A stretch of DNA of 64,000 nucleotides from NCBI RefSeq assembly GCF_008831155.1, contig NZ_WBKB01000001.1:682001-746000 (forward strand), in the 5' to 3' direction. Within the stretch, counting starts at the first letter, position 1; every line of letters starts with the position of its first letter. A program made the position numbers and the translations under genes. The stretch comes from Gulosibacter chungangensis. GTDB lineage: Bacteria; Actinomycetota; Actinomycetes; Actinomycetales; Microbacteriaceae. Positions 24,871 to 35,669 of the stretch are shown in pieces. The notes beneath the pieces were generated by a model, which was not told the DNA's origin, did no database searches, and was given only the letters and a program-made list of their open reading frames with translations.

Positions 24871-26161
24871 ATGACTGTCGATCTGTGGCTCGTACTCGGA
24901 CTGCTCGCTGTGGTCATCGTCCTGTTCGGGCTCGGTAGGCCGCGGCTCGACGTTGTCGCTGCTTGCCATCGTCGCTTTCCCGCTGGCGGGAGTGCTCACC
25001 TTTCCCGAGGCCCTCGCGGGATTTGCTGATCCCAGTGTGATTCTGATCGCAGCGCTCTTCGTGGTGGGCGAGGGACTCTCGCGCACAGGCGTGACCTATC
25101 GGGTCGGAGATTGGCTCGTGAAGCATTCGAAGTCGAATCCGAGGCGGCTGCTGGTGCTGCTGATGCTGACGGTTGCCGCGTTGGGTGCGGTGATGAGTTC
25201 AACCGGCGTGGTGGCCATATTCATCCCCGTGGTGTTGAGCCTCGCCGCACGCATGGGGATCTCGCCACGGATGCTGATGATGCCGCTCAGCATGGCGGCG
25301 CTCACCAGTGGCATGCTCACCTTGATCGCCACCGCGCCGAACCTCATTGTGGACGCGGAACTACAGCGGCAGGGCGCCGGCGGCTTCGATTTCTTCTCGG
25401 TCACGCCCTTCGGCCTGGTGATCTTGCTGCTCGGGATCGGCTACATGCTTGTCGTGCAGCGGTTTCTGGGTGGCGACGAGACTGAAGGGTTGGGCAGCGG
25501 CAGAGACTCTTTCAACGACCTGCTCACGCGCTACGAGATCGAGTCCCGCACGAGCAGGTTTCGTATCGGCGCTCGGTCACCCCTGATCGGGAGCGCCGTC
25601 GCAGGGATTCAATTCGAGGATGCGCCGACTTTCGTGCTCGGGGTCGAACGAAAGCGCTTCTGGCAAGGAACAGCCCTGCTGACCGAGCCGGACACCGTGC
25701 TCAAGCGCGGTGACACGCTGATTCTTGACCTTGCACCGGAGGGCTCCAAACTCGTGCAGCTGGGGCTCAAGTACGTCGGTGACTCGGACCGCGTGTTCGA
25801 TGACCACGCACGTCAGCTCGGCATGGTGGAGGTAGTCATTCCTCCGGATTCGCGCATGGTCGGGCAGAGCGTGAGTGAGTTGCGCTTCCGTTCGGATCAC
25901 GGGGTGACGGTGCTGGGTGTGCGTCAAGCCGGTCGTGTCGTGAAGGGCGACCCCGCTTACCAGCGGTTGCGTGCCGGTGCGGTGCTGCTGCTCGCCTGTG
26001 ATTGGGACGCGATTCGTCGCCTCGGTGAAGTGACGGGCGATTTCCTGTCGATGGCGCCGCCGCGCGAGAGTGACGAGAGCGCTCCCGCCGCATCCCGAGC
26101 CCCGTTTGCGCTCTTCAGCCTCGCTCTCATGGTCCCGCTGCTGCTTCCCTTCCAGCCGTGA
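24871..26161 (+). pseudogene. SLC13/citrate-type permease with RCK_C domains, broken
   Basis: The 5' part (ATG at 24871 after GAGGGG) encodes a first membrane helix, MTVDLWLVLGLLAVVIVLFG. The remainder continues one frame over from about 24953 (LLAIVAFPLAGVLTF), so a frameshift of one base lies near 24950. The later part has several membrane segments, the STGVVAIFIPV and NLIVDA regions of SLC13/DASS-type permeases, and two TrkA-C-like domains between about residues 180 and 350. The frame stops at LLLPFQP just as the second membrane bundle should begin, so roughly the last third is missing. Both ends are damaged; it is unlikely to be functional. Confidence 0.75.
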
Positions 26162-26302
26162 TCTGGCATGGGCAGGAACGGGTTCATCGAAATTTCCCGT
26201 GGTGGGTGGCTTTTACAAGCGATAACCCCGGAGACTTGCTGTCGCAGAGGCCTTCCGGGGTCTTCAAGAATGAAGCTATCACAGGAAGTTAGCCTTTCCA
26301 CC

Positions 26303-26360
26303 AGGGGTGCTGGCGCTGAGCCGGGGTGATAGAACACCCCGGCTCAGCGCCAGCACCCCT
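26303..26360. repeat. Perfect 26-bp-arm hairpin
   Basis: The arms at 26303-26328 and 26335-26360 are perfectly complementary over 26 bases around a 6-base loop (ATAGAA). It lies downstream of the minus-strand dld gene and may act as a terminator or RNA-stabilising element, though it has no T-run. Its right half recurs at 24718-24756. Confidence 0.85.
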
Positions 26361-26404
26361 GTCTCGGCGAATCGTGCCCTGTCTCGGGCGGATGCTCAGC
26401 CCAA

Positions 26405-28135
26405 CTAGGCCCAGTTCCTGCGGGGCGAGGTGTTGCCGACGCCGGCGTTGAAGACGTTGCAGGGGTCAAGTTCCTTGTAGAAGGACTCCAGCGACTCCGG
26501 TGCCTCGTAGATGCGGCCGTAGTTGTGTTCGGCGGGGATGGCGGCGCCGCGGTCGGTGAGCAGTTTCGTCATCTGCTCCTTGAGCTTGGCGGTGTCCACG
26601 CCCTTCTTCGCGACGTGGTTTTGGTGCATCACGTGGCAGAAGAAGTGGCCGTAGTACACGCTCACCTCGATCTGATCCTTGATCTCCGGCGGCAGCACCT
26701 CGAGCCAGTCGTAGTCGTCCCGGCGCAGCGCGACATCGAAGGTCACCATGCCACCAACCTTTTCGCGGTTGAGGTTGTTGTAACGACCCATCGCGCTGGC
26801 CGCACCGAAACGCTGCAGCATCGCGCTTTCCGCCTCGTCTTCGGTGCAAAGCAAGAAGCCACCACCACGACCCGGCTCAGCGAAGAACGCGGTGAGGAAC
26901 TGCTCGGTTTCCTGCTTCTGCGCGTTGCCGACTTCCATGATCAGGTGGTGCTCATAGCGGTCACGGATATCGACGAGACGTTTCGGCAGCTTCGCGGGCA
27001 CCAAGCCGAAGATTTTCTGCGAAATCGTGTCAGCGAAGGTCGGTCCGAAGACCTTGAACTTCCCAAAGACTCCGTTTGCCCAGGTCTTCAGCGAGAACAT
27101 CTTGCCGAGCAGGTTGCTTCCCGCGTACTTCATCGCGACATAAGTGTCCTTGCCGTACTTCTCCGCCAGGTCGAAGGTCGTGCGGTCGAGGTACTCGCCG
27201 GAAATCGGCAGCTGGTTATCGGATGCGAGGACCGCCCGACGCAGATCCTCAAGCTCGGCAGGATCGTTCGTACCGATATAGAACGTCGTGGTGTGCTCAT
27301 CCTTCGGGAAGGTGCGCGTACGCACGGCGAACACGAGGATCTTGCCTGCAGACCCGGAGGCCTCGTAAAGGAACTTCGGGTCGGCGTTATAGCGGGCAGG
27401 CGAGTCGGCGATCTCACGCACGTGTTCCGCGTAGGGCATGTTCAGTGAATCGGTCGGCGGCGGAGTGACATCCGCATCCGACCAGTCGCCGCGCTGCAGT
27501 CGGTCGAGCACCTGTGCCGGGTCGTCGCCGAGCTCGATGCCGAGGTGGTTGACGAGTTCGACCTTCTTGTCTTCGTTCACGCGCGCGAAGATCGCGTGTT
27601 CGGTGAACGCCGGACCCTTACGCACCTGGCTACCGCCCGAGTTATTCGCGATGCCGCCGATTACGGATGCGCCAATCGAGGTGGATCCGATTACCGAGTG
27701 CGGTTCACGCCCGTGCGGAGCGAGGGTGTCCTCGAGCTCGTAGAGTCTCGACCCGGCGAGGCAGACAGCCTCGCGCGCATCGTTGATGAGATGGATCTGG
27801 TTGATACGCATCGTCGACATAATGACGACGTCGCGATCGTAGCCCTGCTGGCCGGGGCCGGAACCGCCGGTCAGGCCGGTGTTGGCGGCCTGCGGAATAA
27901 CGATGAGGTCCTTGTCGACGCAGACCTGCAGTGCACGCCACATGTCCACGAGGTTGCCGGGGCGAAGCACCGCAAGTACCTTGCCGGAACCGAATCGGTT
28001 GCCACGCGCGTACGGACCCGTTGCGCGGGCCGAGGTCAGCACATGAGCTTTCCCTAGGATGTCGACTAACGCTTTGAGCGTTGCCCCGGTGCCTCGGAAC
28101 TCGTTACTGTGCATTTTCGAATCGCTGCTTTCCAT
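26405..28135 (-). CDS. dld: Quinone-dependent D-lactate dehydrogenase
   Basis: The protein of about 576 residues is collinear with E. coli Dld. It has the FAD-binding segment QAANTGLTGGSGP, the REPHSVIGS and GASVIGGI-x-NNSGG motifs, FTEHAIFARVNEDKKVELVNHLG, and the C-terminal Dld membrane-binding and cap regions. It oxidises D-lactate to pyruvate at the inner face of the membrane and passes electrons to quinone. The start is uncertain: ATG at 28135 is chosen, with GTG at 28174 and ATG at 28114 as alternatives; none has a strong ribosome site. It stands alone, followed by the 26-bp-arm hairpin. Confidence 0.92.
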   Translation of the reverse strand: MESSDSKMHSNEFRGTGATLKALVDILGKAHVLTSARATGPYARGNRFGSGKVLAVLRPGNLVDMWRALQVCVDKDLIVIPQAANTGLTGGSGPGQQGYDRDVVIMSTMRINQIHLINDAREAVCLAGSRLYELEDTLAPHGREPHSVIGSTSIGASVIGGIANNSGGSQVRKGPAFTEHAIFARVNEDKKVELVNHLGIELGDDPAQVLDRLQRGDWSDADVTPPPTDSLNMPYAEHVREIADSPARYNADPKFLYEASGSAGKILVFAVRTRTFPKDEHTTTFYIGTNDPAELEDLRRAVLASDNQLPISGEYLDRTTFDLAEKYGKDTYVAMKYAGSNLLGKMFSLKTWANGVFGKFKVFGPTFADTISQKIFGLVPAKLPKRLVDIRDRYEHHLIMEVGNAQKQETEQFLTAFFAEPGRGGGFLLCTEDEAESAMLQRFGAASAMGRYNNLNREKVGGMVTFDVALRRDDYDWLEVLPPEIKDQIEVSVYYGHFFCHVMHQNHVAKKGVDTAKLKEQMTKLLTDRGAAIPAEHNYGRIYEAPESLESFYKELDPCNVFNAGVGNTSPRRNWA

Positions 28136-28310
28136 CGTTATCAGGCTTAGGTTCGGCGCTTCGCCGCAGACCACGGTTCTTGAAACCTACCCGGCGCGCC
28201 GCCAACACGAGTTTAGTGGGCTCTCGGTTTTCGTGGGGCCGGAATGAGACCAACGGCGACCAACGTCGTTGGCATTGGCTAGCCTGGGGATTATTGACAG
28301 AGAGGGCAAC

Positions 28311-29225
28311 ATGGCCACGAAGACGACGTACCACGGTGGCCGCGCGATTCTTGCGATTGTTTTGTTGATTCTTGTGGGTGCCGGGCTTGCTGCCTGGGGT
28401 AGTTACCTGCTGCACGCGGCGACGGCGGGCGATAAGTCGGTGCTCCCAGCCGACGACGTGTTGCCAATGTTGCTCGTGATTGCGGGGGCACTCGTAGGTG
28501 TGGGCGGTGCAATCCTTGTGGTGCTGCTCTATTCCGGAGCGCGCATCCGTATTAGCCAAGTCCCCCACCACGGGCAGGCACTTCTTATTGGCCTCGGCTG
28601 GGGTGTTGTGGCCACCGTGCTCGCCTTGCTCATCGAGACTGCCAGCAAACACCTCCCTGGTTTTTGGGGCACGTCGACCGGCACTCTCGCACTGGCGGGG
28701 CCCATAGAGGAAGCGATGAAGCTACTGTTTCCCGTGTTGCTGCTCGCGTTCGGTTCCCGTTTCCGCGACCCGAAGCTTGGGTTCTGGATGGTGATGGCAG
28801 CTGGGGCGATGTTGGGTCTCCTCGAAGGCCTCGGATACGTGATTCATGATGTGCTGCAATTCCTCAAACCAGAAGTCAGTGCTGGCCTCCACGCGGTAGT
28901 CGGAGCCGTCGGTACGGTCAACCGCGCAATCATCGAGCCGCTGCATCCCATCGTGACCGCCGGTGCGGCGGCAATGATCTGGCTCGCGGCCACGAAGTAC
29001 TCCCGCGGCAAAGCTATAGGTATGGGCATTGCGGCCTACGTAGGGGCTGCCGCGCTGCACTCCTTCAATGATGCGGTGATTGCCGCAGAACTTGGGAAGG
29101 TCAACACCTACCTCTCGCTCGTGGCGGCTGCGATCTTCATTGTGCTGGTCTACGCCTTCTGGTTGCGACCGCAGTATTCACGCTTGGAAGTACCCTCGCC
29201 GGTCGGCGCACCAGTCAGTTCTTGA
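28311..29225 (+). CDS. PrsW-family intramembrane metalloprotease
   Basis: The 304-residue protein has about eight membrane segments and the PrsW active-site residues: PIEEAMKL (the EExxK motif), a GLGYVIHD segment, and ALHSFNDAVI with His and Asp ligands. PrsW-type proteases cut membrane proteins such as anti-sigma factors; the substrate here is unknown. The ATG follows AGAGAGGG. It stands alone upstream of the iron-regulated locus. Confidence 0.88.
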   Translation: MATKTTYHGGRAILAIVLLILVGAGLAAWGSYLLHAATAGDKSVLPADDVLPMLLVIAGALVGVGGAILVVLLYSGARIRISQVPHHGQALLIGLGWGVVATVLALLIETASKHLPGFWGTSTGTLALAGPIEEAMKLLFPVLLLAFGSRFRDPKLGFWMVMAAGAMLGLLEGLGYVIHDVLQFLKPEVSAGLHAVVGAVGTVNRAIIEPLHPIVTAGAAAMIWLAATKYSRGKAIGMGIAAYVGAAALHSFNDAVIAAELGKVNTYLSLVAAAIFIVLVYAFWLRPQYSRLEVPSPVGAPVSS

Positions 29226-29325
29226 GCAGCCGCAAAGCACTGCCCTTGTGCGCGGCTACGTGATCGGTCTATTCCGCCGACCCTATTTCCGGCCGAAGTT
29301 GGCACTTGAGGCGAGGTTGCTAGCA

Positions 29326-29346
29326 AGTTAGGCTCACCTTAGTTAA
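29326..29346. promoter_or_regulatory. DtxR/IdeR-type iron box
   Basis: The core TTAGGCTCACCTTA matches the actinobacterial DtxR operator (TTAGGTTAGSCTAACCTAA-type inverted repeat). It sits 23 bases before the first gene of the siderophore-handling operon and predicts repression by iron-loaded DtxR/IdeR. Confidence 0.75.
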
Positions 29347-29368
29347 TGTCAATAGCTCACTGTGAGTC

Positions 29369-29590
29369 GTGGCACGAAACCGGGGGATCAGACGTGGTGC
29401 GGATCGGCGGTTGACCGCGGCAGATCAGCTTGAGCAGGCCATCAGCGAGACGCTGCAGGATGCACGACTCGGCAACGCGCAGCGGCAGCTTCCCAAGGTG
29501 GGCGCGGATGCACTAGCACCGCCTCCCGGGCGATCGTTCGATGGCATCAGAGCGGCGCTGAAGGCAGTGGAAAGGCAGTCCGATGGCTAA
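29369..29590 (+). CDS. Small basic protein at the head of the siderophore operon
   Basis: A 73-residue frame starts with GTG and runs from just after the DtxR box into the first bases of the next gene (8-base overlap). Its residues include an Arg-rich start ([15 protein letters not shown]) and a helix with Leu/Glu spacing. No family is recognised. Spacing and overlap support it being translated; there is no clear ribosome site, so it could be leaderless. Confidence 0.5.
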   Translation: MARNRGIRRGADRRLTAADQLEQAISETLQDARLGNAQRQLPKVGADALAPPPGRSFDGIRAALKAVERQSDG

Positions 29591-32552
29591 ACGCGGGTTT
29601 AATGGGGTCGTGATGCGCACCTATGGTGCGCGCGATCACGAGGCTACCGTCACCGAGATCCTGCCGCGCACGCAGCATTTCATTCGGGTGCGGATGAGTT
29701 CCCCGACCCTCATGGACGACTTCGTCTACCTCCCCACCTGCTTCGTGCGCTTTTGGTTCCCGGATGTTGACGACCCGGAGTCGGAACAGCAGCGGGCCTA
29801 CACGATTACCGAAATCGACGAGGACGCGGGTACTTTCGCCGTGGACGTCGTCCTCCACGAGCCTTCCGGTCCCGCATCCGCGTGGATGATGAAAGCCAAA
29901 CCGGGCGATAGCGTCTCGGTCACACCCCTCGGGTCCACGCATTTTGACGTGCCGGAAGAGCTCCCCGCGGGCTATCTCGTCATTGGTGACTCCGCATCCA
30001 TCCCCGCCATCAACGCGATCCTCGAGACCGTGCCGAACGAGGTCCCGCTGGAGATCTATCTCGAAGAGCACGACCCGAAGGACCGCAGCATCCCGCTGGC
30101 AAGCCACCCGCTGGCAAGGTTCCATTGGGTGCCGCGTCGCGGTGAAACTTCGCTCGCGGCGGCGATTGAAGATCGCGACTGGTCAGACTGGAAGGTGTGG
30201 GCGGCGCCGGAATCCGGCTCGCTGAAGCACCTGCGGAAGCGGCTGCGGGATGACTTCGGCTTCCCGAAATCAGAGATTCACGCGCAGGCCTATTGGTACT
30301 ACGGGCGCGAGTTTGGCAAGAAACGGCCGAAGAACCTCGTCGACGAGACGGCGATCGAGACGGCGGCGCCGGATGCGGCGGGGACTGTTGCTGCGCAGGA
30401 AGGCGCATCGACTCCGGAGGCTTTGGTGACCGGGGAGCGTCGTGAGGTCAGTGAAGAGTCGGTCGGTGCATACGCCGGCGATCTGCCGACGTCGGCCTCG
30501 AGATCTGCAGCGACGATGGACTCTAAAGCGAGTCACGTGGCATCGAGCGAACCTGCACCCAAGCGCGGCGCCTGGAAGGCCGAGGCTGGTGGCCGGCTGC
30601 TCGCGCCGCTGAAACCGACCTTCATCCTCGCGGGCATCGCGCAGGGCATCATCACCCTCGTCGAACTCGCCCCCTTCGTGCTGCTCGTGGAGCTCGCGCG
30701 ACTGCTGCTGAGCGGCGCCGAAGCCGCACAACTGTGGACCCTCGGGGTCTGGGCGGTCGCGCTGATGGGTGCCGGGGTGCTGCTCTCCACCGCGCTATTG
30801 CTCTGGCTGCACGCCGTGGATGCGCGCTTCGCGAAGGACTTGCGACAACGACTGCTCCGGAAACTCTCTCGCGTGCCACTCGGTTGGTTCGACGCTCGCA
30901 GTTCCGGCCAGGTCAAACAGCTCGTGCAGGACGACACCCTCGCGCTGCACTATCTCGTCACCCACGCGGTACCGGATGCGGTGGCCGCCGCAGTCGCGCC
31001 GATCACGGTCCTCGTGTACCTCTTCTTCGTTGACTGGCGGATTGCGCTGCTGCTCCTGCTGCCAGTGCTCATCTACATCGTCGCGATGGCGATCATGGTG
31101 GTGCAGTCCGGTCCGCGCACGGGGCAAGCCATGAAGTGGGCCGAGCGGATGAACGTGGAGGCCGGGTCTTACCTCGAGGGCCAGCCGGTGGTGCGGGTCT
31201 TTGGCGGGGCCGCGGCCTCGACCTTCCGCGCTCGGCTCGGTGAATACATCCAGTTCCTCGAGGACTGGCAGCGGCCGATGAGCGGGCAGAAGGCCTTCAT
31301 CGACCTTGTCACCCGCCCCGCAACCTTCCTGCTGCTCATTTGCGGGCTTGGCACGACCCTGATCGTGACCGGCGCAATGGATCCGGTCTCGATCCTGCCC
31401 TTCCTCTTCCTCGGCACCACCTTCGGCGCGCGCCTGCTCGGTGTCGGTTACGGACTCTCGGGCTTGCGCGGCGGACTGCTCGCGGCCCGGCGCATCCAAG
31501 TCACCCTCGACGAGGGCGAACTTGAGACGCTCGTGTCTGCGCCGTCGGTCGGTAGCTCTGCCGCCACAGTGGGGTCGGTTCAGGATGCGTCGGGTCGTAG
31601 GGCTGTGCCGGGTCGCGATCCCTCTGACCGGGATGCGTCGAGTCGCGATGCGTCACCGGATGCGCCGGGCAGGGATGCATCGGGCCGCGTTGAGTTCGAC
31701 CGCGTCGGCTTCTCCTACCGACCCGGAGTCCCGGTGATTTCAGACCTCTCACTCTCACTCGAGCCCGGCACCGTGACGGCGCTTGTGGGGCCGTCAGGGT
31801 CCGGGAAATCCACGCTGGCGGCACTGCTCGCTCGCTTCCACGATGTGGCATCCGGCGCGATCCGCATTGACGGCCACGACCTGCGCGAATTCACCCCGGA
31901 TGAGCTCTACACCAAGGTCGGGTTCGTCTTCCAACAGACCCAACTCGTGCACGGCACGGTGCGCGAGAACATCGCACTCGCCGTTCCCGACGCCACCGAC
32001 GAGCAAATCGAAGCGGCAGCCCGCGCGGCTCAGCTGCACGATCGCATCCAAACCATGCCGCAGGGCTACGACACGGTGCTCGGGCCGGATGCGGCGCTCT
32101 CGGGTGGGGAGCGACAGCGACTCACGATTGCGCGCGCGATCCTCGCGGATACGCCGGTGCTCGTGCTTGACGAGGCCACAGCCTTCGCCGACCCCGAATC
32201 CGAATACCTCGTGCAGCAGGCTCTCGACCGGCTCACCGCGGGGCGGACGGTGCTCGTGATCGCGCACCGCCTGCACACGATCACCGGAGTCGACCAGATC
32301 GTCGTGCTCGAAGACGGGCGGCTCGCGGAACTCGGCAATCACGAAACGCTCATCACTCAGGCGGGCCGCTACCGGCAGCTCTGGGACGCTGGCGCCGCCG
32401 CGACCCTAGTCGGCGCATCCACCACCGTCGGCGCATCCACTGAACCCGGCTCAGATACCGCAACCGGTGCAGCGAAAGCAGCCAATGCCGGTGCCGCTAC
32501 CGACACCGCTGAGACCCTCACGAGCGCATCCGGAGAAGGGCAGATCCGATGA
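29583..32552 (+). CDS. irtA: Siderophore-interacting reductase fused to ABC exporter-fold subunit (IrtA-like)
   Basis: The 989-residue fusion begins with a cytosolic siderophore-interacting (SIP) FAD/NAD(P)H reductase domain (about residues 1-245), with RAYTITEID and the C-terminal YYGREFGKK motif. A linker leads to a type IV ABC membrane domain (about 330-620) and an ATPase domain with Walker [10 protein letters not shown] near residue 738, signature LSGGERQR, and Walker [13 protein letters not shown]. This is the architecture of mycobacterial IrtA, which imports and reduces ferric siderophores together with IrtB. A low-complexity Asp/Arg/Ser/Ala insertion precedes the ATPase domain. It overlaps the IrtB-like gene by 4 bases and lies behind a DtxR box. 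Confidence 0.93.
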   Translation: MAKRGFNGVVMRTYGARDHEATVTEILPRTQHFIRVRMSSPTLMDDFVYLPTCFVRFWFPDVDDPESEQQRAYTITEIDEDAGTFAVDVVLHEPSGPASAWMMKAKPGDSVSVTPLGSTHFDVPEELPAGYLVIGDSASIPAINAILETVPNEVPLEIYLEEHDPKDRSIPLASHPLARFHWVPRRGETSLAAAIEDRDWSDWKVWAAPESGSLKHLRKRLRDDFGFPKSEIHAQAYWYYGREFGKKRPKNLVDETAIETAAPDAAGTVAAQEGASTPEALVTGERREVSEESVGAYAGDLPTSASRSAATMDSKASHVASSEPAPKRGAWKAEAGGRLLAPLKPTFILAGIAQGIITLVELAPFVLLVELARLLLSGAEAAQLWTLGVWAVALMGAGVLLSTALLLWLHAVDARFAKDLRQRLLRKLSRVPLGWFDARSSGQVKQLVQDDTLALHYLVTHAVPDAVAAAVAPITVLVYLFFVDWRIALLLLLPVLIYIVAMAIMVVQSGPRTGQAMKWAERMNVEAGSYLEGQPVVRVFGGAAASTFRARLGEYIQFLEDWQRPMSGQKAFIDLVTRPATFLLLICGLGTTLIVTGAMDPVSILPFLFLGTTFGARLLGVGYGLSGLRGGLLAARRIQVTLDEGELETLVSAPSVGSSAATVGSVQDASGRRAVPGRDPSDRDASSRDASPDAPGRDASGRVEFDRVGFSYRPGVPVISDLSLSLEPGTVTALVGPSGSGKSTLAALLARFHDVASGAIRIDGHDLREFTPDELYTKVGFVFQQTQLVHGTVRENIALAVPDATDEQIEAAARAAQLHDRIQTMPQGYDTVLGPDAALSGGERQRLTIARAILADTPVLVLDEATAFADPESEYLVQQALDRLTAGRTVLVIAHRLHTITGVDQIVVLEDGRLAELGNHETLITQAGRYRQLWDAGAAATLVGASTTVGASTEPGSDTATGAAKAANAGAATDTAETLTSASGEGQIR

Positions 32553-34414
32553 TTCGCACCATGCTGCAGCTGCTCGGCCGGGGGCGCGGCCGACTCATCA
32601 CGAGCCACCTCATTTTCTCAGTCATCGGCCTGCTTTTCCGGGCCGCGGGCATCGTGCTGCTCGTCCCGCTGGTCGCCGCACTCTTCAGCGAGGATCCAGC
32701 ATCCGCCTGGCCCTGGCTTGGGATGCTCGCCTTGGCGACCGTGATCGGTTGGTTTGTCGACGCTGCCGTGGCCCGTCGCGCCTATGACCTCGGATTCGGG
32801 CTGCTGGATACGGGACAGCGCACGGTCGCGGAACGTATTTCGAGCATCCGCCTCGGCTGGTTCAACGCCGAAAACACCTCGACCACCCGCCAGGCCGTGG
32901 CCGCGACCGGGCCGGACCTCGTGGGCGTGATCATTTACCTCGTCACCCCGCTAATCGGTGCGGTGCTGCTGCCGGTGTTCATCGGCATCGGTCTGCTGCC
33001 CATCGCGTGGCAGCTCGGGATAGTTGCCCTGATCGGGGTGCCCCTGCTGCTTGGCGCATATTTCCTCTCGGGCAAGTTCAGTCGCAATGCCGATCGCGCG
33101 GCAGAAGTCGCCAACGTGAGCCTGACCGAGCGCATTATTCAATTCGCCCGCACCCAGCAGGCCCTGCGCGCCGCGCGCCGGGTCGAACACGAGCGCAGCC
33201 TTACCGGTGCGGCCCTGGATGCGCAACACGGTGCGACCATGCGGCTGCTGCTTCTACAGATTCCAGGGCAGATCATTTTTGGCATCGTGAGCCAACTGAT
33301 GCTGATTCTGCTCGCCGGGATGACGGTGGTGCTGGCGGTGCGCGGCGAGCTGACCGTGCCGCAGGCGATCGCGCTGATCGTGGTGATCGTGCGGTACCTC
33401 GAATCCTTCACGATGCTCGCGCAGCTCTCGCCGGGCGTGGAAGCGACCACCGGAACCCTGCGGCGCATCCGCGAAGTGCTGGATGCCCCGATGGTCTCGG
33501 TAGGCACCGAAACGCTCTCGCCAGCCGCCGCCGGTTCGGCACCGCGGATTGAATTCCAGGGCGTGCGGTTCGCGTACTCCACGGCAGCCTCGAGTGGCCA
33601 GGGTCACAGTGCGCAGGAGTCGAATGCTCGGGCCGCTGCCAGCGCGGCGAGCTCGGATAGCACCGTCGAGAGCGCGCGAGTCCTCGACAACTTCAACCTC
33701 ACCCTCGAACCGGGCACCACCACCGCGATCGTCGGCCCATCCGGTTCCGGGAAGAGCACGATCCTCGCGCTCCTCGCGGGCCTGCACGAACCGACCGCAG
33801 GTCGCATCTACATCGATGATGTCGACCTCGCGACACTCACGCCCGAAGCGCGCCGCGAGCTCGTGAGCGTCGTCTTCCAGCAGCCCTATCTTTTCGACGG
33901 CAGCGTGCGCGAAAACATCCTGGTCGGCTCTCCCGAGGCGGCGGCGGATGCGGTGGCCGGTGCCGCGACTCTCGCTCGCGTCGATACCCTCGCCGCTCGC
34001 CTGCCTGACGGTATGGATGCGCGGGTCGGTGAAGCGGGATCGAGTCTCTCGGGCGGTGAGCGGCAACGTGTCTCGATCGCGCGGGCGCTGTTGAAGCCCG
34101 CCCCGGTGCTGCTTGTTGATGAGGCCACCAGCGCCCTCGACACCGAGAACGAAGTTGCGGTTTCGGCGGCACTCACCGACGACCCGATTTCCCGCACTCG
34201 GGTGATCGTCGCGCACCGGCTCAGTTCAATTCGCAATGCCGACCGCGTGGTGTTCATTGATCGCGGTCAGATCATCGAGGACGGCACGATCGAAGAGCTC
34301 TTCGCGGCCGAAGGCCGCTTCGCGAGCTTCTGGAACCAACAACACGCCGCCAGCGCCTGGCAACTCGCAAAGTCGGCGCACTCCAACGACAGGTACTCCA
34401 GCGACAGTCAATAG
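32549..34414 (+). CDS. irtB: ABC transporter subunit (IrtB-like), partner of the SIP fusion
   Basis: The 621-residue half-transporter has six membrane segments (about residues 15-300) and an ATPase domain with Walker [10 protein letters not shown] near residue 399, signature [17 protein letters not shown], and Walker [13 protein letters not shown]. It forms a heterodimer with the preceding SIP-ABC protein for ferric-siderophore uptake, as IrtAB does in mycobacteria. The start overlaps the upstream stop by 4 bases. A low-complexity insertion of about 30 Ser/Ala/Glu residues lies just before the Walker A region, at the same relative place as in its partner. Confidence 0.92.
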   Translation: MIRTMLQLLGRGRGRLITSHLIFSVIGLLFRAAGIVLLVPLVAALFSEDPASAWPWLGMLALATVIGWFVDAAVARRAYDLGFGLLDTGQRTVAERISSIRLGWFNAENTSTTRQAVAATGPDLVGVIIYLVTPLIGAVLLPVFIGIGLLPIAWQLGIVALIGVPLLLGAYFLSGKFSRNADRAAEVANVSLTERIIQFARTQQALRAARRVEHERSLTGAALDAQHGATMRLLLLQIPGQIIFGIVSQLMLILLAGMTVVLAVRGELTVPQAIALIVVIVRYLESFTMLAQLSPGVEATTGTLRRIREVLDAPMVSVGTETLSPAAAGSAPRIEFQGVRFAYSTAASSGQGHSAQESNARAAASAASSDSTVESARVLDNFNLTLEPGTTTAIVGPSGSGKSTILALLAGLHEPTAGRIYIDDVDLATLTPEARRELVSVVFQQPYLFDGSVRENILVGSPEAAADAVAGAATLARVDTLAARLPDGMDARVGEAGSSLSGGERQRVSIARALLKPAPVLLVDEATSALDTENEVAVSAALTDDPISRTRVIVAHRLSSIRNADRVVFIDRGQIIEDGTIEELFAAEGRFASFWNQQHAASAWQLAKSAHSNDRYSSDSQ

Positions 34415-34670
34415 TTCGAAAGCCGGGAGCTCGACAACCGGTGACTCCCGATCGGCCCGCACGGGTTGAGCGTGAGCGGGAAAGGCGCTAGAAGCCAGGC
34501 GGGAGTAGGGCGAGCGTACGCCGAAGGCGGAACGGGTACCGGCCATCAGTAACACGCGGTAAACTTTCGCCTAACCGTGCGCGGATGGGCTGTGCCTGTC
34601 CGCGTGTTTCATTACGAGCATGGAATTGCCCTTACCGCATGACAGCTAGCTACCCACACGCTTAATCCGC

Positions 34671-35669
34671 ATGAATCAGCCCGTTCCAGCGAATCCTTTT
34701 CATACCGCAGCACTTCGTCTCTCCGACGCTCCGACAGTGCGTGCGGAGGGTGAAGGCCGCGTCCATGGCAAGGTGATTCTCATTGGTGAGCACGCCGTGG
34801 TCTACGGGCAACCTGCCATCGCGCTGCCGGTGAACAGCGTCGAAGCGGCCGTCACGCTGCGGCTTTTCGATGCCGCGCGGATCGACAGCGACCTCTACGT
34901 CGGGCTCTCCGATGCAGCACCCGAAGAAGTGGCCCCGGTGCTCGCCGCGGTGGATGCGGTCACCCAGGCTGCGGGTTTCGAAAAAGGCCAGGTCGGCGTC
35001 ACAATTCGCAGCAGCGTACCGGTCGGTCGCGGGCTCGGCTCCTCGGCCGCGGTCGCGGGCGCGATTGTGGATGCAGCGGCCAGCGTCGCGGGGTTGCGCT
35101 GGAACGACGACGAGCGCTACGAACTTATCCAGGCCTCCGAACGCATTGCCCACGGCACTCCGAGTGGCTTGGATGCACGCACTGTGATTTCCGATCATCC
35201 CGTCTACTTTCAGCACGGACAGGCCAGCCGCATCGAGGTCGGTACCCCTTTCGGTTTTGTGATTGCCGATACCGGGCGGCCGAGCTTCACCGCGCAGGCC
35301 CTCGCCGGAGTCCGAGTACTGCACGAGCTTGATCACGACATGGCCACCGCAGCCATCAATCGCCTCGGGGAACTGACCGAAGCATCCCGCATTGCGCTCG
35401 CCGACGGCGACGTGCCGACCCTCGGGACGATCATGACCGAGGCTCACGGACTCCTCACCCGCATCGACGTGAGCTCGGCAGAGCTCAACGACCTCGTCAC
35501 CGCGGCGCTGGATGCGGGCGCCATCGGGGCTAAACTTACCGGCGGCGGGCTTGGCGGCTGCATCATTGCGCTTGCGGCCACGCCCCAAGCAACAGACGCG
35601 CTGGCTACCGCGCTCACCAAAGCCGGTGCGGCCGACGTCTGGACCATGACCCTGGAGGCAACTCGATGA
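34671..35669 (+). CDS. mvk: Mevalonate kinase
   Basis: The 332-residue GHMP kinase has the N-terminal HGKVILIGEHAVVYGQPAI motif near residues 26-44, the ATP loop GRGLGSSAAVAGAI near residue 118, and the C-terminal KLTGGGLGGC. It phosphorylates mevalonate to 5-phosphomevalonate in isoprenoid precursor synthesis. The ATG has no clear ribosome site, so the message may be leaderless. It is first of six genes in the order mvk-mvaD-pmk-fni-mvaA-mvaS, the order known from the Streptomyces CL190 mevalonate cluster. It overlaps mvaD by 4 bases. Confidence 0.95.
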   Translation: MNQPVPANPFHTAALRLSDAPTVRAEGEGRVHGKVILIGEHAVVYGQPAIALPVNSVEAAVTLRLFDAARIDSDLYVGLSDAAPEEVAPVLAAVDAVTQAAGFEKGQVGVTIRSSVPVGRGLGSSAAVAGAIVDAAASVAGLRWNDDERYELIQASERIAHGTPSGLDARTVISDHPVYFQHGQASRIEVGTPFGFVIADTGRPSFTAQALAGVRVLHELDHDMATAAINRLGELTEASRIALADGDVPTLGTIMTEAHGLLTRIDVSSAELNDLVTAALDAGAIGAKLTGGGLGGCIIALAATPQATDALATALTKAGAADVWTMTLEATR

